A stretch of DNA of 64,000 nucleotides from Lethocerus indicus (lineage: Eukaryota; Arthropoda; Insecta; Hemiptera; Belostomatidae). Below the pieces are notes generated by a model that made no database searches, was not told the origin of the DNA, and saw nothing but the letters and a program-made list of their open reading frames with translations. The position numbers and the translations under genes are program-made. Within the stretch, counting starts at the first letter, position 1. Every line of letters starts with the position of its first letter. Below, one piece after another: positions 22,538-35,283 of the stretch. Location: NCBI GenBank assembly GCA_019843655.1, contig JACDQD010000004.1, positions 12,710,001-12,774,000 on the forward strand. The letters run 5' to 3'.

Positions 22538-25500
22538 TATAATACTGTCTTTGAATAAATATATTGTAATACAATAGATAAATGTATTACTGTTTATGAT
22601 TGGCAGAAGCGATGGGCAAAATGTATACCCACTAAAAGTTGTACTCCACGAGTTTACCGATCGTCGTGATTTGCTCGTATTAGAAAAGGACAAAAAACAC
22701 CATTTAAAAGATTTTAATAAATTAGTAGGAGTACAAATAATAAAGAATAGAGATTGTAGAAATTTGTAAAAGATGTTTTACCTATTTTCAATCAAATGCT
22801 AGGACAAGCGGCTATGTTCTGAAGACAGAACATAGTTATATAACATTAGAACACATATGGAAATAACGCTTAGTGTTCCGTACTTAGTATACGCTGACTT
22901 TGAAGTATCCAAAGACTGATATTGGGATATTTTCTATATTATTATACTAATTACCTCTAGTATCGTATACCAGTTGAAATGTTGTAATAGTCCAGTGGCT
23001 ACTGAGTAGCAAAGCTTCGTCGCGGGTTAACGTAATTAGCAGCCCGTTCGCCTTGCGATAAAGTCCAGTTGGCCCCGAATGAACCGTTCTGGCGGGACAG
23101 TGGGAATGAGGAAACTGGAGGCTGTAAGGTGTCTTGAGGAGCCAGATCATTTCCTAGGGCGGAATCGAGCCCTGATTGCTTCCTGTCGCAGCATCTCTCC
23201 CCCCCCTCACCCCCCACTAACCTTTTTCGCCACCAAATCGACGGACCTATTTTTACACCGATTTTCGAATTTCAAAACCAGCCAGAACGTTTAAAAACAT
23301 AGGCTTTTATAAATGTTAAAAATGCGAGGGTTTTTTGTTTAGTCCGTCCCCTCATTAGTTTGGCACCAGTGACGATTCTGCTCTCATACTGCCTGGCAGC
23401 TGGTCATTTCAAATTTAGGTCTGAACAAGTTGGTTTCCTCCTAATCGTGAGCTCATTGTTGGCGCTGGTTCCTCCTAATTACCGACAGGGGTACCTATCC
23501 TCGTTTTCGAGCAAAGTACCCATCTCGTCTTGAACCCCTTAATCCATACTATTGGACGTCGCATAAATCAAGAACACTCTATAGAAATCTGAACAGGTAG
23601 ATATCTCAACCACAACATTTTGTTCCCCCGCCCAATAGAAGGGAACAAGCTTATAAACAGTTTACGGTTGAAGGTAACCTATTTCCGCGGCCCTGGGTAA
23701 TACTTTTCTTAGAGATTGCTGGATCTTTACGAGTCTCGGCCTAGTCCAACCCTGCAGAGATTGGCCGAGACTCAAGGCTATAATACAAACCTCCTTACTA
23801 CCGACTACAATCAACGAAATCACCTCACCCTCCCAATCTATAATATTATAAAACTACAATTCGCGTATCGAATTGCGAGTAGTTGAATAGATATGTATGA
23901 GAAGATTCCATTCTGTCTGATGTACTGAGCTTTCGCCTGTGAACACCTTTAAAAGTCGTTTGACTAATACATAATGTGTTTCAAATGAATTTGATCTGAC
24001 TTTTTAAAATCATTTTAATTGGCGAAACCGTACGAAACAATAAGCGATACTGAGGTTCAAGTATCACGTGTAACAAGTAAGAGAATAACAGAGGAAAAAC
24101 CCACTCCCTGTTCCAATTTTTTAAAATGTATTTATTTCTTCGATATATATCATGTGGCCACTTCCTTTTGAGACGTCTATGCGGAAAGTGTGGGACGTCG
24201 GGAGTAAGTAGGGTTTGGATCAAAGGATTAGAATTCTGGAATGGAATTCATTGTACTTTTGCATGGCAAGGTCGCGTGCAAACGGGACTTTGTCAAGATC
24301 CGTGCGTAGGGCTAGGTTGGGGACGTAGATTCTCTTTCAATTGCACCTAACTGAAATGTTCTCTTTTGAATGTTTTTAAATTTCCCCAGTCGTCTATTTC
24401 CGGGCCATTATTTATTGATGCTGGCAGAGGAACTATTTTTATTCCATTTCAATAGTTGTAGCAATAATGGGGAGGCTGGTAGGGGACTGGGAGGCTAATG
24501 GTGCGTGCGGTATATAGCCTTCTGGGTGGTAAGTGGCCCGCCCTAGCGGGGTGCCACTTACACATATAGAAAAACGATTCCATTCCCGAGCATTCAGTAC
24601 TTTCATCAGGAGTCCATTCATCCCCCGTTATGGTTTTAGCGCCCCCTTCATTATTGTATATTTTCCCTGAACTTATTTCGACTTTTCCAGGAATTAAGTC
24701 AGACCTAAGTGAGAGATTATTGTATTAATTTACTCAATATAAGTTTAAGTTGGCACCGAGGACCTCTTCCCAACAGGTGGTTTTATTTTGTATCTTATAA
24801 TTCGTATTATTGCTATAACCAAACTAATTAATAGTTTGAGCTTTAACGGATACGTTTAACGATATTCGACGTTACGACGTACTGAATATTTGAGAAGGAA
24901 AGAATTGAATTATATAATTTTCATTCCGTCAGAAATACATTAAAACAATGATGTACCGAAGATTAGCTAACAGTGTTTTGTTGTGGTCGCATCTTCTGTT
25001 TCTACGTTTTGTTATTAAACGAAGGGTGGCTATGAAACTGCGGGGATCTAACCTAAAATATCGTCTTCCATTGGCGTGGTATTGAATTTTGGTAGACTGC
25101 TCCATACGGAGCTAATCGTGAGCCAATATCTGCGCGCCTGTTTTGTTAAGTGGCTCCACGGGGAACCTCCTCCATGTTGAGGACATGGGCCCCGGCACAA
25201 CACAAGCGTCGTAACCCTTTACCCGCCTGCAGAAAGCCTTTTATTATTATTAAACAGAGCGTTTTTTTTTCATTTTCGTTTACAAACAACGTTAAGAAAA
25301 GAAATATATTTATTTATTCCGACAAATATCGAAGCAACCAACTCACAAAATGTTCGATACCTGTTTGGAATACCATCCGTCGAGCGTGGAAGGTTTGACT
25401 TCACTCACAAGGTGTGACTTGTGAGGCAATTAATAGTGCAAGCAACAAGTCCCACCACACATGCGGGCCGCTACTGACGATAGTGAGATGCCTAAACCCG

Positions 25501-28500
25501 CCTAATATAAGAAGAGGCGATACAAAATATCACAAGAATTCTCCGATTCCACAACGCTGGAATTAAGGATCTTGATCTATTCGGGTTAGTAATAGGAATA
25601 ATTCCCCAAAAAATTGTCATTCGATGCTTGAACCGATCACGAGAGAAATTGGGGTTTGGGGATATTTATAAATTGAGAATTGGGAATATATAAGTTTCCC
25701 TGAACAACAGTTGTACATGAGTAACAACACTACCGCATTCTGCATGCTAACATATTATTCGAAGAAAATAAAGAATGCGAACCCTCAACGCAAATGTGTA
25801 TTGCGGTTTAGTATTACATTCGCCGTTCGAATTACAATATATTCAATTGAATTTGCTGTGAATGGGATACTACGTTATACTTAAATTATGAGAAACAATT
25901 TAATGAAAATAACAACAATCATTTCTGCATATAATGTAGAAGCATATAAAATAAAAGGAAGCAATAATCTCCGTTGTACGAAAATCATGGAATTTCTGAA
26001 TCTGGCCAATACCAGCTATTAGTTGCGTTTCAGAAATAAATGAAGAACGATAATCCATGATGAAAGCGTGAAAAATTCATAAGAAGCGAGCTGGTCATGA
26101 ATCTACAACAGAACGCGGTAATAAATTTTTTGGTATTCAAAAAGCAGATGACATTTATAATGGACGTCGAGATAAGTTCGACTCGCTTAGATAATTGTTT
26201 GAGAGACTAAAATTAAAATGTTAATTCAAGGTGGTATAATTATTGGGCTTTGTGGTTATACGCTGTAAGCGCAACTCGGGGAAAATCATATAGAACTGAG
26301 AATTGTACGCCTTCCACTAAACGCGCAAGTTCTCCCGCAAACAATTTCCATAAAATACAGTGCATGCAACGAGCACGGACTTTACATGAACTATTAAAAA
26401 TACTTTTACATATATTTAACATGGGGAAAACAAAAAAATAAAGGAACCCACTAAAAATTATTTACTGCACTGTTCACCAACTATCTTAATTGGATAACAT
26501 TTCGTGTTCGTTCGGCCCTCCGGACATTATCCGCGGTAAACTCGGGGCATATTTAATTACACTCGGGGCAACTTATTCTTTCAAAGATGTCAAGGTTTTT
26601 AATTTGAATTCAAAGTTTCTTTACCCTTTTGTTGTTTTTCTTGGTCTACGTATTTTGGGATTTCTGGAAAACTCTTTCGAAATATATAGAGAAGCCAGCT
26701 CAGATAACTGGAAACGAGTGTCACTTTTCAGTCTGAACTTTGCCAACTTGTGAAGCCGGATGTCAACTGCCTACTGGACTGAAAGTAGAAATCATAAAAC
26801 AATACTCCCGATAGTAAAACAGGAAATCGAATCTGGAATTTCAATCATTCGCAAGGAAAATTGGGAACGTTACTTTCCCGAATGTTTTTCAAAAGACGTA
26901 CGATGCTATTAATAGACAAAAGTAGTGCGACTTTGAACATAATGTAAATCAAGTATTATTTAGCCTCCTCGTCACCACTGTTCTGCCAGTAGACTGGAAA
27001 ATGACTTAAACCGGTTTACAATCAGACCCTTAGGCCCTTTTTAAAAACCGCATCCGGTGGTTAACCTTTATTTACATATATATGTATGTATATATCGGGA
27101 CAACTATTTAGTAGTAGGTAAGTGCAAAATGTCTTGCATTTTGGTCGTCAGAACATCAAGAGAGTCACTTAAGCATTTCTGTTGCCGTCCGGGCATCCTG
27201 GTTACACTGTAACTGTAAGAGAACAACACCATACGTCGGTACCTGACTATGCCACTGACGATTCCGTCAATAATTCTCGGTTTTTTCGGTACGGTACCGT
27301 AAAGTTAAGTGCTAATAACGATGGTGCTTTATTATTATTATTACTATTACTAGGAGGCTATTATGGGAGTCCAACGGCTGTTGGGGTCCGGACGGTGGTG
27401 GGGGGGACTTGCGCAGGATGCCACCTGTTGGTATATGAAGGCTGGTAGGAGCGCCGAGAGCTTCACTCCCAACCTGGACGCACGCCCGACGGTGCATGGA
27501 CCAATGTACATAGTACAACACTGGCTGCATTTATTTCTGTGAGTATGAACAATGAATAGATACTAAACGCGAGTATAGGCCACAATGTCCCGACCGGGCT
27601 GGTGTTGTTACCCTTATTTTAAGATTTTTATTTACGACAAATAACCTCCCGGGCTCAAGTTTATTCCCAGCCGAAAAGGAAAGGTACAAAGACTAGAAAT
27701 ATTATTTAACTCAGCATTCCACATTTGGATAGAAAGGACTCTGACATTAAATTTTTCGTAATATAATAAAGGAATGAATTTTAAGTATTCCACATATTTA
27801 CCTTTTTTTACTCAGCATATTTTGAACCATCGGAATAGATCATTCTCGATTTAAATTCATAACGCGGCGATTCGCTTAATACACAATTATCGTTAACATT
27901 TAGCCATCAATCCGAGATCGGGTTTTTAATACCGCGACAACAAAAGTAGCCAAACATTTTAAGTATCCCATAAATTAGCATTGTACTCTGTATACTTCAA
28001 ACATAATCTGAGAATACATTTTTCTCGACGTAATAATTCGAAAAGCCAGTAATTGACTAACACTGGTTATAGAGAAAATAGACCGTGTGCCATTGAGGCA
28101 ATTCTTCAATTTATTCGCTATTCCTTCGAAGTTGAGATTATTTTTTTTAAACGTCCAATTTATTGTATACGATTTACGTAATATACACAAATGCGTCTTT
28201 TTTGTTTAACATAAATTATCTGTATACTAGATTTAATCACTCGAAATTGCAAACAGAATGAACACTTTTGGTGTCTTCCACTGCTTTTGTACAATATATA
28301 TATACAGGAATGCTCAGGAAACATTTTTTATATTGACACTTTATATATTTTTATTCAATCAATCCTCGTGAATGAAATGTCTTCTTAGAAACTGCATTAC
28401 GGCATAGTAAAGAACTGGAAGAAACTCAAGTATTTATTCGATATATCTCTGAACATTATTCTCTTTCGCGCTTACTCTGTTCTTCTAATGGCAGTTTATA

Positions 28501-29554
28501 CATAATTTTCCATATTTTGATTCAAAGAATTTCAAGAAATTGAAAAGTAACAACGTGACATATAATTTTGCACGATACCCAAGTCTTTATTTAGTTTTTA
28601 ACGTACTGCCAAATAAATGGCTCAATATTAGGTCAATTTGACGCTCTACCAATAAATCGCAGATGTGCATTCCGCATATACGTCCGCGTTTTTTGTGCGT
28701 GTGCATGCCCATAAACTATATTCGAATTAAACAAAAAACACTGCAATTCACATTCGACAATTCACAACTATCTTTGGACAGTATTTTATATTCACTACCC
28801 GTTAGATTAGAGTTTTATTGCCGGATGGTGAAGGGCGGCATAATTACTGCTCTTTTGCGGTCTGGTTTACTAGTGCTCGGTAGTCCGAAAAGTTAGGATA
28901 AGCCTTTTTAACTTTAACTGAAAACTGTACAATTTATTTCATATTTACAGTCTCATTTTAGCCGAGAACAACAAATCATAAACGCATTATTGAACTCAAC
29001 AATTTGATGAGGGAAATCGCATTTGAGGCATGAATTGTTTAAACCAGGAATGTGTTTGGGAACTGCTTAGAACAGGTTGAAATGATAGGGATAAAACGAT
29101 GCGCAATGATGCTGGTAGAAAGTGAAATAAAATAACCGAAAAATACAAGTTATTTTTTGAAAAGTTGATTGAAGATAAAAGAGTTGAGTTCGAGAGATAA
29201 TTTGAACTGATTAAAAGTGAGGAACTCTCCAACTGGAGTATACTCCCGGATTGAGTTAGGTATTTTGCGAAATTCGGGTCTTTCGGCTTGCCTTTTGGTC
29301 TTTCCGACCGAATAATCCGAGTTGAAATTAACTATTAATTGACTCCCCATTGGATAATGACCCAATGAAGTGTTTTAGGTGTAAGTATTCACTTACAGTT
29401 CCGAACTTGTTCATTGACCCAATTAAGTTACAGTTCCCCAACAGGGAAAAGCAGAGGATTAAGAACTTATTTTCAACACCCGTTCAGATTTGGCTTAATC
29501 AATTCACTTCAGATTAGTCTTCGTGTCTTTTAAGAAAAAGTTATTAAAATGTAT

Positions 29555-29557
<3 letters not shown>
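22534..29557. other. No recognisable gene
   Basis: Two short perfect hairpins (23731-23773 and 24529-24561) and a (TTA)n-like run near 27331. Open frames up to 91 codons look incidental. Confidence 0.45.

Positions 29558-29608
<51 letters not shown>
29558..29608. repeat. (AT)n microsatellite
   Basis: About 25 uninterrupted AT units. Confidence 0.97.
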
Positions 29609-29610
<2 letters not shown>

Positions 29611-30137
29611 AGAAATGTATACCATCTAAATGTAGTTTGAAATCTTTTACATTAATAAATGTCAATTAGTCGGTGACATGCAATAACAAAGTCACTACGA
29701 GTCAGTCCTTTACTCGCCTTAATTCCGCATAAATTGGGACATATAGATCAAACAACAGGAAATACCTCCTGTGAAATCTCTATAAATTGTCCTTCCCTCG
29801 TTTTGTGATTGTAAATGGAAAAAATATTACCGAGTTATATCTCATCAGAGAGAGAAAAGAACCTATTTTTGATAGATCCGGTGGTAATTAAATACATTTT
29901 TTATTCTAAGAATGCAGAACAAAATACTTTCGTTGGCTATTAACAAATAACTTCCGTTTAACCGAAAATCAGATCGTGACACCGTTATGCGGGTCGCCCC
30001 CATTCCCCATAACACGATTGATCCCATCTCAATGTTGTCTAAACGACAAAGGTTTTTAGTCCAATATATAACATGATTCAAATAAATCATTCAATGAGTT
30101 GTATTCGGGATATGTAACTCTAGCGTAGATGGCCTGT

Positions 30138-30880
30138 GTTGCTGTCTTCTCTCGCTGGTTTGGTCTTTTGCTAGACCGGTATCGGCTGCTCGCCATCTTT
30201 AATAGCGGTGTAACGGTGTACTTTGGCACTTTGGCACCTGGAGGTCTCCAGGTGCAAGTCCACCTAATTAACTTTAGTTATGTACATTTCACAGTTAAGC
30301 TCATTTTTTTATAACTTAAATAAAAATTATTAGATAGAAATTAACTAGCACCCCCTGAGTGTGGTGCGGAAATGTACTTAACCAAAGTTTGTTTGGTGCA
30401 CTTGCACAGATAAACTAGCGCCCCCCTGAGGGTGATGCGGAGATGTGCTTAACTGAAGTTCGTTGCGTGCACTTGCACAGATAAACTAGCGCCCCTTGAG
30501 GGTGGTGCGGAAATATACTCACCTAAATTTCGTTGGGTGCACCAATTAACTAGATTACTAAAAATTAACCTTTTTTAAATAAATTTTGGATCAACAGGAA
30601 AACTTTTATGATCGTAAATATATAATACCAGAAAGCTTTCCTGTCATATATTTGGTAGTCAGAACCTAATAGTTATCTCCAGTTGTGTGATCAAATATAT
30701 ATTTGACCGATAATCCGACACAGACCCGACAAACAGACAACAACCACAGTACAAGTGACAGTGCAGTGAGGATGCCCAAAAAATATCCAACGTTCCAATG
30801 TGACTAACGCCGCTACTGAAGATGGCAAAATCTACGGTATTCCAACCCCTTTCAGACCACAAAACAGGTATTCTAAACAT
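30138..30880. repeat. Foldback element, longest copy (copy 4) with internal tandem array
   Basis: The left arm at 30140-30230 has TCTCGCTGGTTTGGTCTTTT and CTAGACCGGTATCGGCTGCT. The right arm at 30768-30880 runs from ATGCCCAAAAAATATCCAAC through CGCTACTGAAGATGGC to CCAACCCCTTTCAGACC and AAACAGGTATTCTAAAC. Between them lie the 70-71 bp tandem repeats and a segment (CAGAACCTAATAGTT, CAGTTGTGTGATCAAATAT) shared with copies at 43.7 and 50.9 kb. It may approach the family's full form. No transposase-like frame is present. Confidence 0.75.
30341..30555 (+). repeat. 70-71 bp tandem repeat, three units
   Basis: Units begin AACTAGC at 30343, 30413 and 30484. Each reads ...GCGCCCCCTGAGGGTGGTGC, then GGAAATGTACTTAACC and GGTGCACTTGCACAGAT. 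One unit-like segment recurs in reverse at 50835-50893 and a short one at 43826, both inside other foldback copies, so the array belongs to the element. Confidence 0.85.
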
Positions 30881-33800
30881 AACTTTATCATAATACTTTT
30901 ATGAACTTTACAGATGATTTATTGTGTTTTCTATTAATTGAGCATGATATTATTACACTCTTGGTTGGAAATTGTTAACCTTCTAATAGTTATTTATTAC
31001 ATACGTTTTATTTGTGAAACGTTTTCTATAACATGGTATAGTTCATGTTAGTTATATTTATATCGTAAAATCGGGTTCATTGACGTCAGAAAACGCGAAA
31101 CCGGTCTGTCGACAGAAGCAGTATTGCATATGACATATCATATATGGTCAAGGAAGAAGGACCTAAGGAAAATATGAATATTTTTAATAAATATGTAAAT
31201 TTTCGTTTCCAGAAAAGGAAGTTTTTTTTTATTGTATTCGGACGTTTATGTCCAGCCCGAGTTTTCATTTTGAATTTAAATTTCCTAATCGTAAACATAC
31301 TTTGGAGTCACCAGAATTATTTCAACCATTAATTTAACTACATTGGCTGTTTTTTGTATGCATATCGTGGAGTTTGTTTCTGTTCTTTCGTTGTTATTTG
31401 AACAGATGGCCACAAGAACTTTGTTTATGTAACAGTTTTGGGATTTGCCCCATGAAAATAACCGTAATATTGACTACAAAGGAAATGCTTTTCCTCATTA
31501 TCATGACGTTGTGTAGTACAAATACAATACCATCCATCATACAATTTGAGTTTAACATTGAACTTTTTTCTGCCCTAAATGTTCAATATGTTAGATACGC
31601 CCGAATATTAAATTGAAAAGGTAATTCGGTATTTACATCACAATTGCTTCAACGCAATCGATATTGTACGAAATTCATGAATAAATCTTGGAAAATTTGG
31701 GGTTTATTAATAGGGAAATTTCCTGGGTGTGAAACGCATAAAGGCTATCCTTCGGCAGCATTTACAAAATTGACACTCTCACCCAGCGCTGCATGCATTT
31801 AGGTCCGTAGGAAGAATAACATTATTCCATTATATTCCCAATCCATTACTGAAACGTTTGTCTACAAAATATAATTTCACTAACCGTATCATAATATTTG
31901 AACTGCGGGGGGAGGGGGGTTTACTCGCTTACATTGCAAGCCTTCTACCCCTGGTGTTTTTAAAGAGATTATCCCCGATGACAGTGTTGTGCAATTCCTG
32001 TGTCAGAAACTGTCAAATATCAACTGAGTTTGAGGTTTTCACGCGATAATTCTTGTACAATACATAAAACAGCTTTTTAACAACCAATTCGGTACGCCTA
32101 GCCTATGTCACTGATCGAAAAATACGGTTCTAGTGGTGTAAAACCGCTCGAAATTTATTCCCGGATGCGTTAGGCATGCGTCATTAAGTGGCCCCGACAG
32201 CACCAGATGTGTACAGGTGTATGGATCTGATGCTGTACGGACCCAGAGACCGCATTATGTGCAGTCTGCAGCCAGAATAATTACCAACCCTCACAGGTGC
32301 CAAAGCATTAACAGTGCACACCTTAGTGTTACCGTCACCGAGAGGGGTCTCGCACAGAAAATCCTTTAGACTTGGGGTCCTGTGGAGGTTTGAAATTAGG
32401 ACTAATGAGCTCTGGTAGGCGAAAACCCTGCGTAATTTAGTGAATCTAAAAAAAACACCGTGCGCCGCGGTATTATCGGCGAAACGCGAACTGGAAACCC
32501 ACCGGCGGTGCTCCTCTCCAGTCAAGAAAACATTCAGTACCCAACTGTCCAATTCCAATTAGTCTGGAAAGTTGTTCCACCGGATACGCCTTATAATGCA
32601 AACCTGCACTCTCAACCAGTCATTGCACGGAGTTAACTTCCACGGGTGAAAATAAATGTCACCGGAACTGGCTCAGCCATCAATACAAAGAATACTTCCT
32701 GCCGGCGAAAATAAACTGTAGTTAGAGCGATTATTTAATAAAAAAAATAAATTGTTATATCGTAGAAGTCTATGTTAAAACAAGTTCCCGTTTATTGTTA
32801 TTATCGTTTAACTGCATTTATTGTCTCCGAAGCGTCGATTGTGTGATGTGATCCCGCGGGATCACTCGAATACTACTCTCCATATCTCCTCGGGACTAAA
32901 GCGCTCCGACACTCTAACCTGCTCTAGTAGTAGGCAAATCTCGGATTTATTTTGCATGAGAGTTTTTGTCCTTAATTAATTTTCATTAGATATGTTCATG
33001 GACTCAAACCACCGATAACATAGGAAATAAGCTCTAAGGGGAATTCAGAAGTCACCGTCGTTTCAATTCAAGTTTTAATTTATTAAAAGAAGTGGGGTCT
33101 GATTATATACTGTTTTCTAACTAATATTCAGTGAAACTGTTAATTCGAAACTGTTGTTCCGGGAATTGTAGCGCTTACTGGGATTATTCGGCGGAAAGCC
33201 ATTCGGATAAATGCTCAACGACCTCAATCGGTCAGAAGCCTCAATTGAGGTTCGCCGGAATTGTCGCATGTCTCATGGACACGATACTTAATTGTACCCG
33301 CGTGCCATGGGCTCTATGGAGGAGCAATCGTAATGAATATTGAGGCTAATAATCGCCGCGGGGGTACAACAATGTGAGGAACACACGTGAGCACAAAGGA
33401 CGGATATAGATAGACCAGGCGAGAGAGAGAGAGAGAGAGAGCGAGAGAGAAAGAGGAATGAATAGAACTCATGAGGAAAAACTGGAAAGTTGGGGCCTGC
33501 TCGCGATTCGGTGGAAACAATTTGACTGATAATTGAAGCCGACGCGAGGCCTTTACGATCAAATAGAGAGAAAGGGAGCTAAAGTCGCATCTCTTTCGGT
33601 TCCCTTACACTTCATGTTACGAAATTATTTTCCCCCCATGGCTTTACCTTTGTGGTTCTGTCTTATCCACTAATTGTGTTATACTATTAATTACTCTATT
33701 CAGATGCGTATCTGACAATTATTTGAAGGAAAACAAAACGCGGGCAACGGGAACCTTCTCTTTTATATGATGCAATTTTATATAAATATGTATTTCTCGA

Positions 33801-35169
33801 ATGGGGATTGTTGCCCCGCTAATTTCGGGGTATAATAAAGGTACAAATAGTACAAAATAAATACGAAAGAAAGAAGTAAGAAGTAACGTCCTTCAGGTAT
33901 GTATTGAATATTAGTGAAATACCCATAAAACTCTAGACCTAAAGAAGAACAAAAACCCTATTGAATTCAGTTATAATTTTACTACAAAGTGGAATCGAGC
34001 GTGACCTGTTAAAAGAAAAGTTGACCTGACCTAAACCTAGAGTGTGACAGTGTTGCCAACATAGAGTATTCAACTTGCAATTTTTACCCCGATGGGGGAA
34101 CTCTGATTCCCACCACCCCTTCTTGTCGCCCTCCTCTAATTTATTGCTCAATTAAAAGTCGGTAAGAGAGGACGGAAGGGAGAGAGGCGCTCGCGCCCTC
34201 ACTCCGTGGTGGGGGGGGGAGTCACAATTAAATTACAAGTTAAATTAAACAAGCAGTTTAATACGAAGTGAATATCATTCAGGTGGCAGGGTATCGGTTC
34301 GATTCCTACTCAGGACCACATGCCTGTACCGTACGCTCTCGTGGAACATTAAACTATCCTATTGTCTGAAGTTATAGTGGCAGAGAATAAAAACAGAATT
34401 TGAGGTAATAAGGAAAATTTCAATATCAAAACTAACGTATTTATTCGCACAATGTTTGGGGATTCTGCGTTTGACAATTTGATCCTGAAGCTATTGAACG
34501 ATTTTGGTTTTTCGCCATCGTCGTATCGCGACAATCTTTCTCTGATAGTGAGGTCCATCCGCGTTTAGGCTAGGCTACCATATTAGCCCGAATTTCCGAA
34601 TCCGAAGGGGCGTATTATTAATATATCGGAAGCATTTCAGCCTTCCGTCGGCCGTCATTCACCGGCTCATCGTCATACTGGCTCGTCGGAATCGTCACCG
34701 TTGCTGAATCAAGCGCCTCATCATCGTCATTGAGAGAAATATTCATCAACGACGGCTATTTCTGTACCCACCAGAACCCTGTCCTCAGTGTAATTACCTT
34801 TGTGCTCAAGCCTGTACATCAGCTCCTGTGATTTCACTCCATGCCTCGAGTGAATTCGTTTTCTAAATGTCGGTACGTCGAAGGTACGCTGCTTCAATGT
34901 TCTAATAATACATAATAGGGTAATCGTCGCTTACCGGAAAGCTTATTTTTTCCACACACAATATATGTGTACCCGTTGAATATCACATTGTACAGTATTA
35001 ACGGAGTATAAAATTTAATTTTGTAACAGCTTTATATACGAAATATATAACTTGATACAGTTAAATAACTTATCATTTTACCTTTATATATAAGGTATAT
35101 ATTGATAATACTTAATATAAACATTTTCGAACTGCGTTAATGCCTATACGCATGTCGAAGATAGTAGAA
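30881..35169. other. No recognisable gene
   Basis: Longest frame is 124 codons on the - strand (32184-32558), without familiar motifs. A B-box-like CGGTTCGATTCC sits at 34296 without a matching A-box. Confidence 0.45.
33419..33450. repeat. (GA)n microsatellite
   Basis: GA repeat with one GC interruption. Confidence 0.93.
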
Positions 35170-35283
35170 TGGACAATGATGATGCAGCGGTTATATTGAA
35201 ATGCACGGGGTTGACTAATACTAGGCCCGCAATACAGAACAGTTTCGCTGGTCTTAGCATTAGAATTAAGCGGGTGTCATACT
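35170..35283. repeat. Second dispersed repeat family, copy B
   Basis: TTGAAATGCACGGGGTTGAC, CTAGGCCCGCAATAC, TCGCTGGTCTTAGCATTAGA and ATTAAGCGGGTGTCATA match copy A at 19022-19140 in the same orientation, well diverged. Confidence 0.6.

Noticed and set aside
32184..32558. 124-codon ORF on - strand
   Set aside because: No recognisable domain and no convincing splice or start context.
34290..34325. B-box-like GGTTCGATTCC suggesting a tRNA
   Set aside because: No A-box at the right distance and no cloverleaf pairing.
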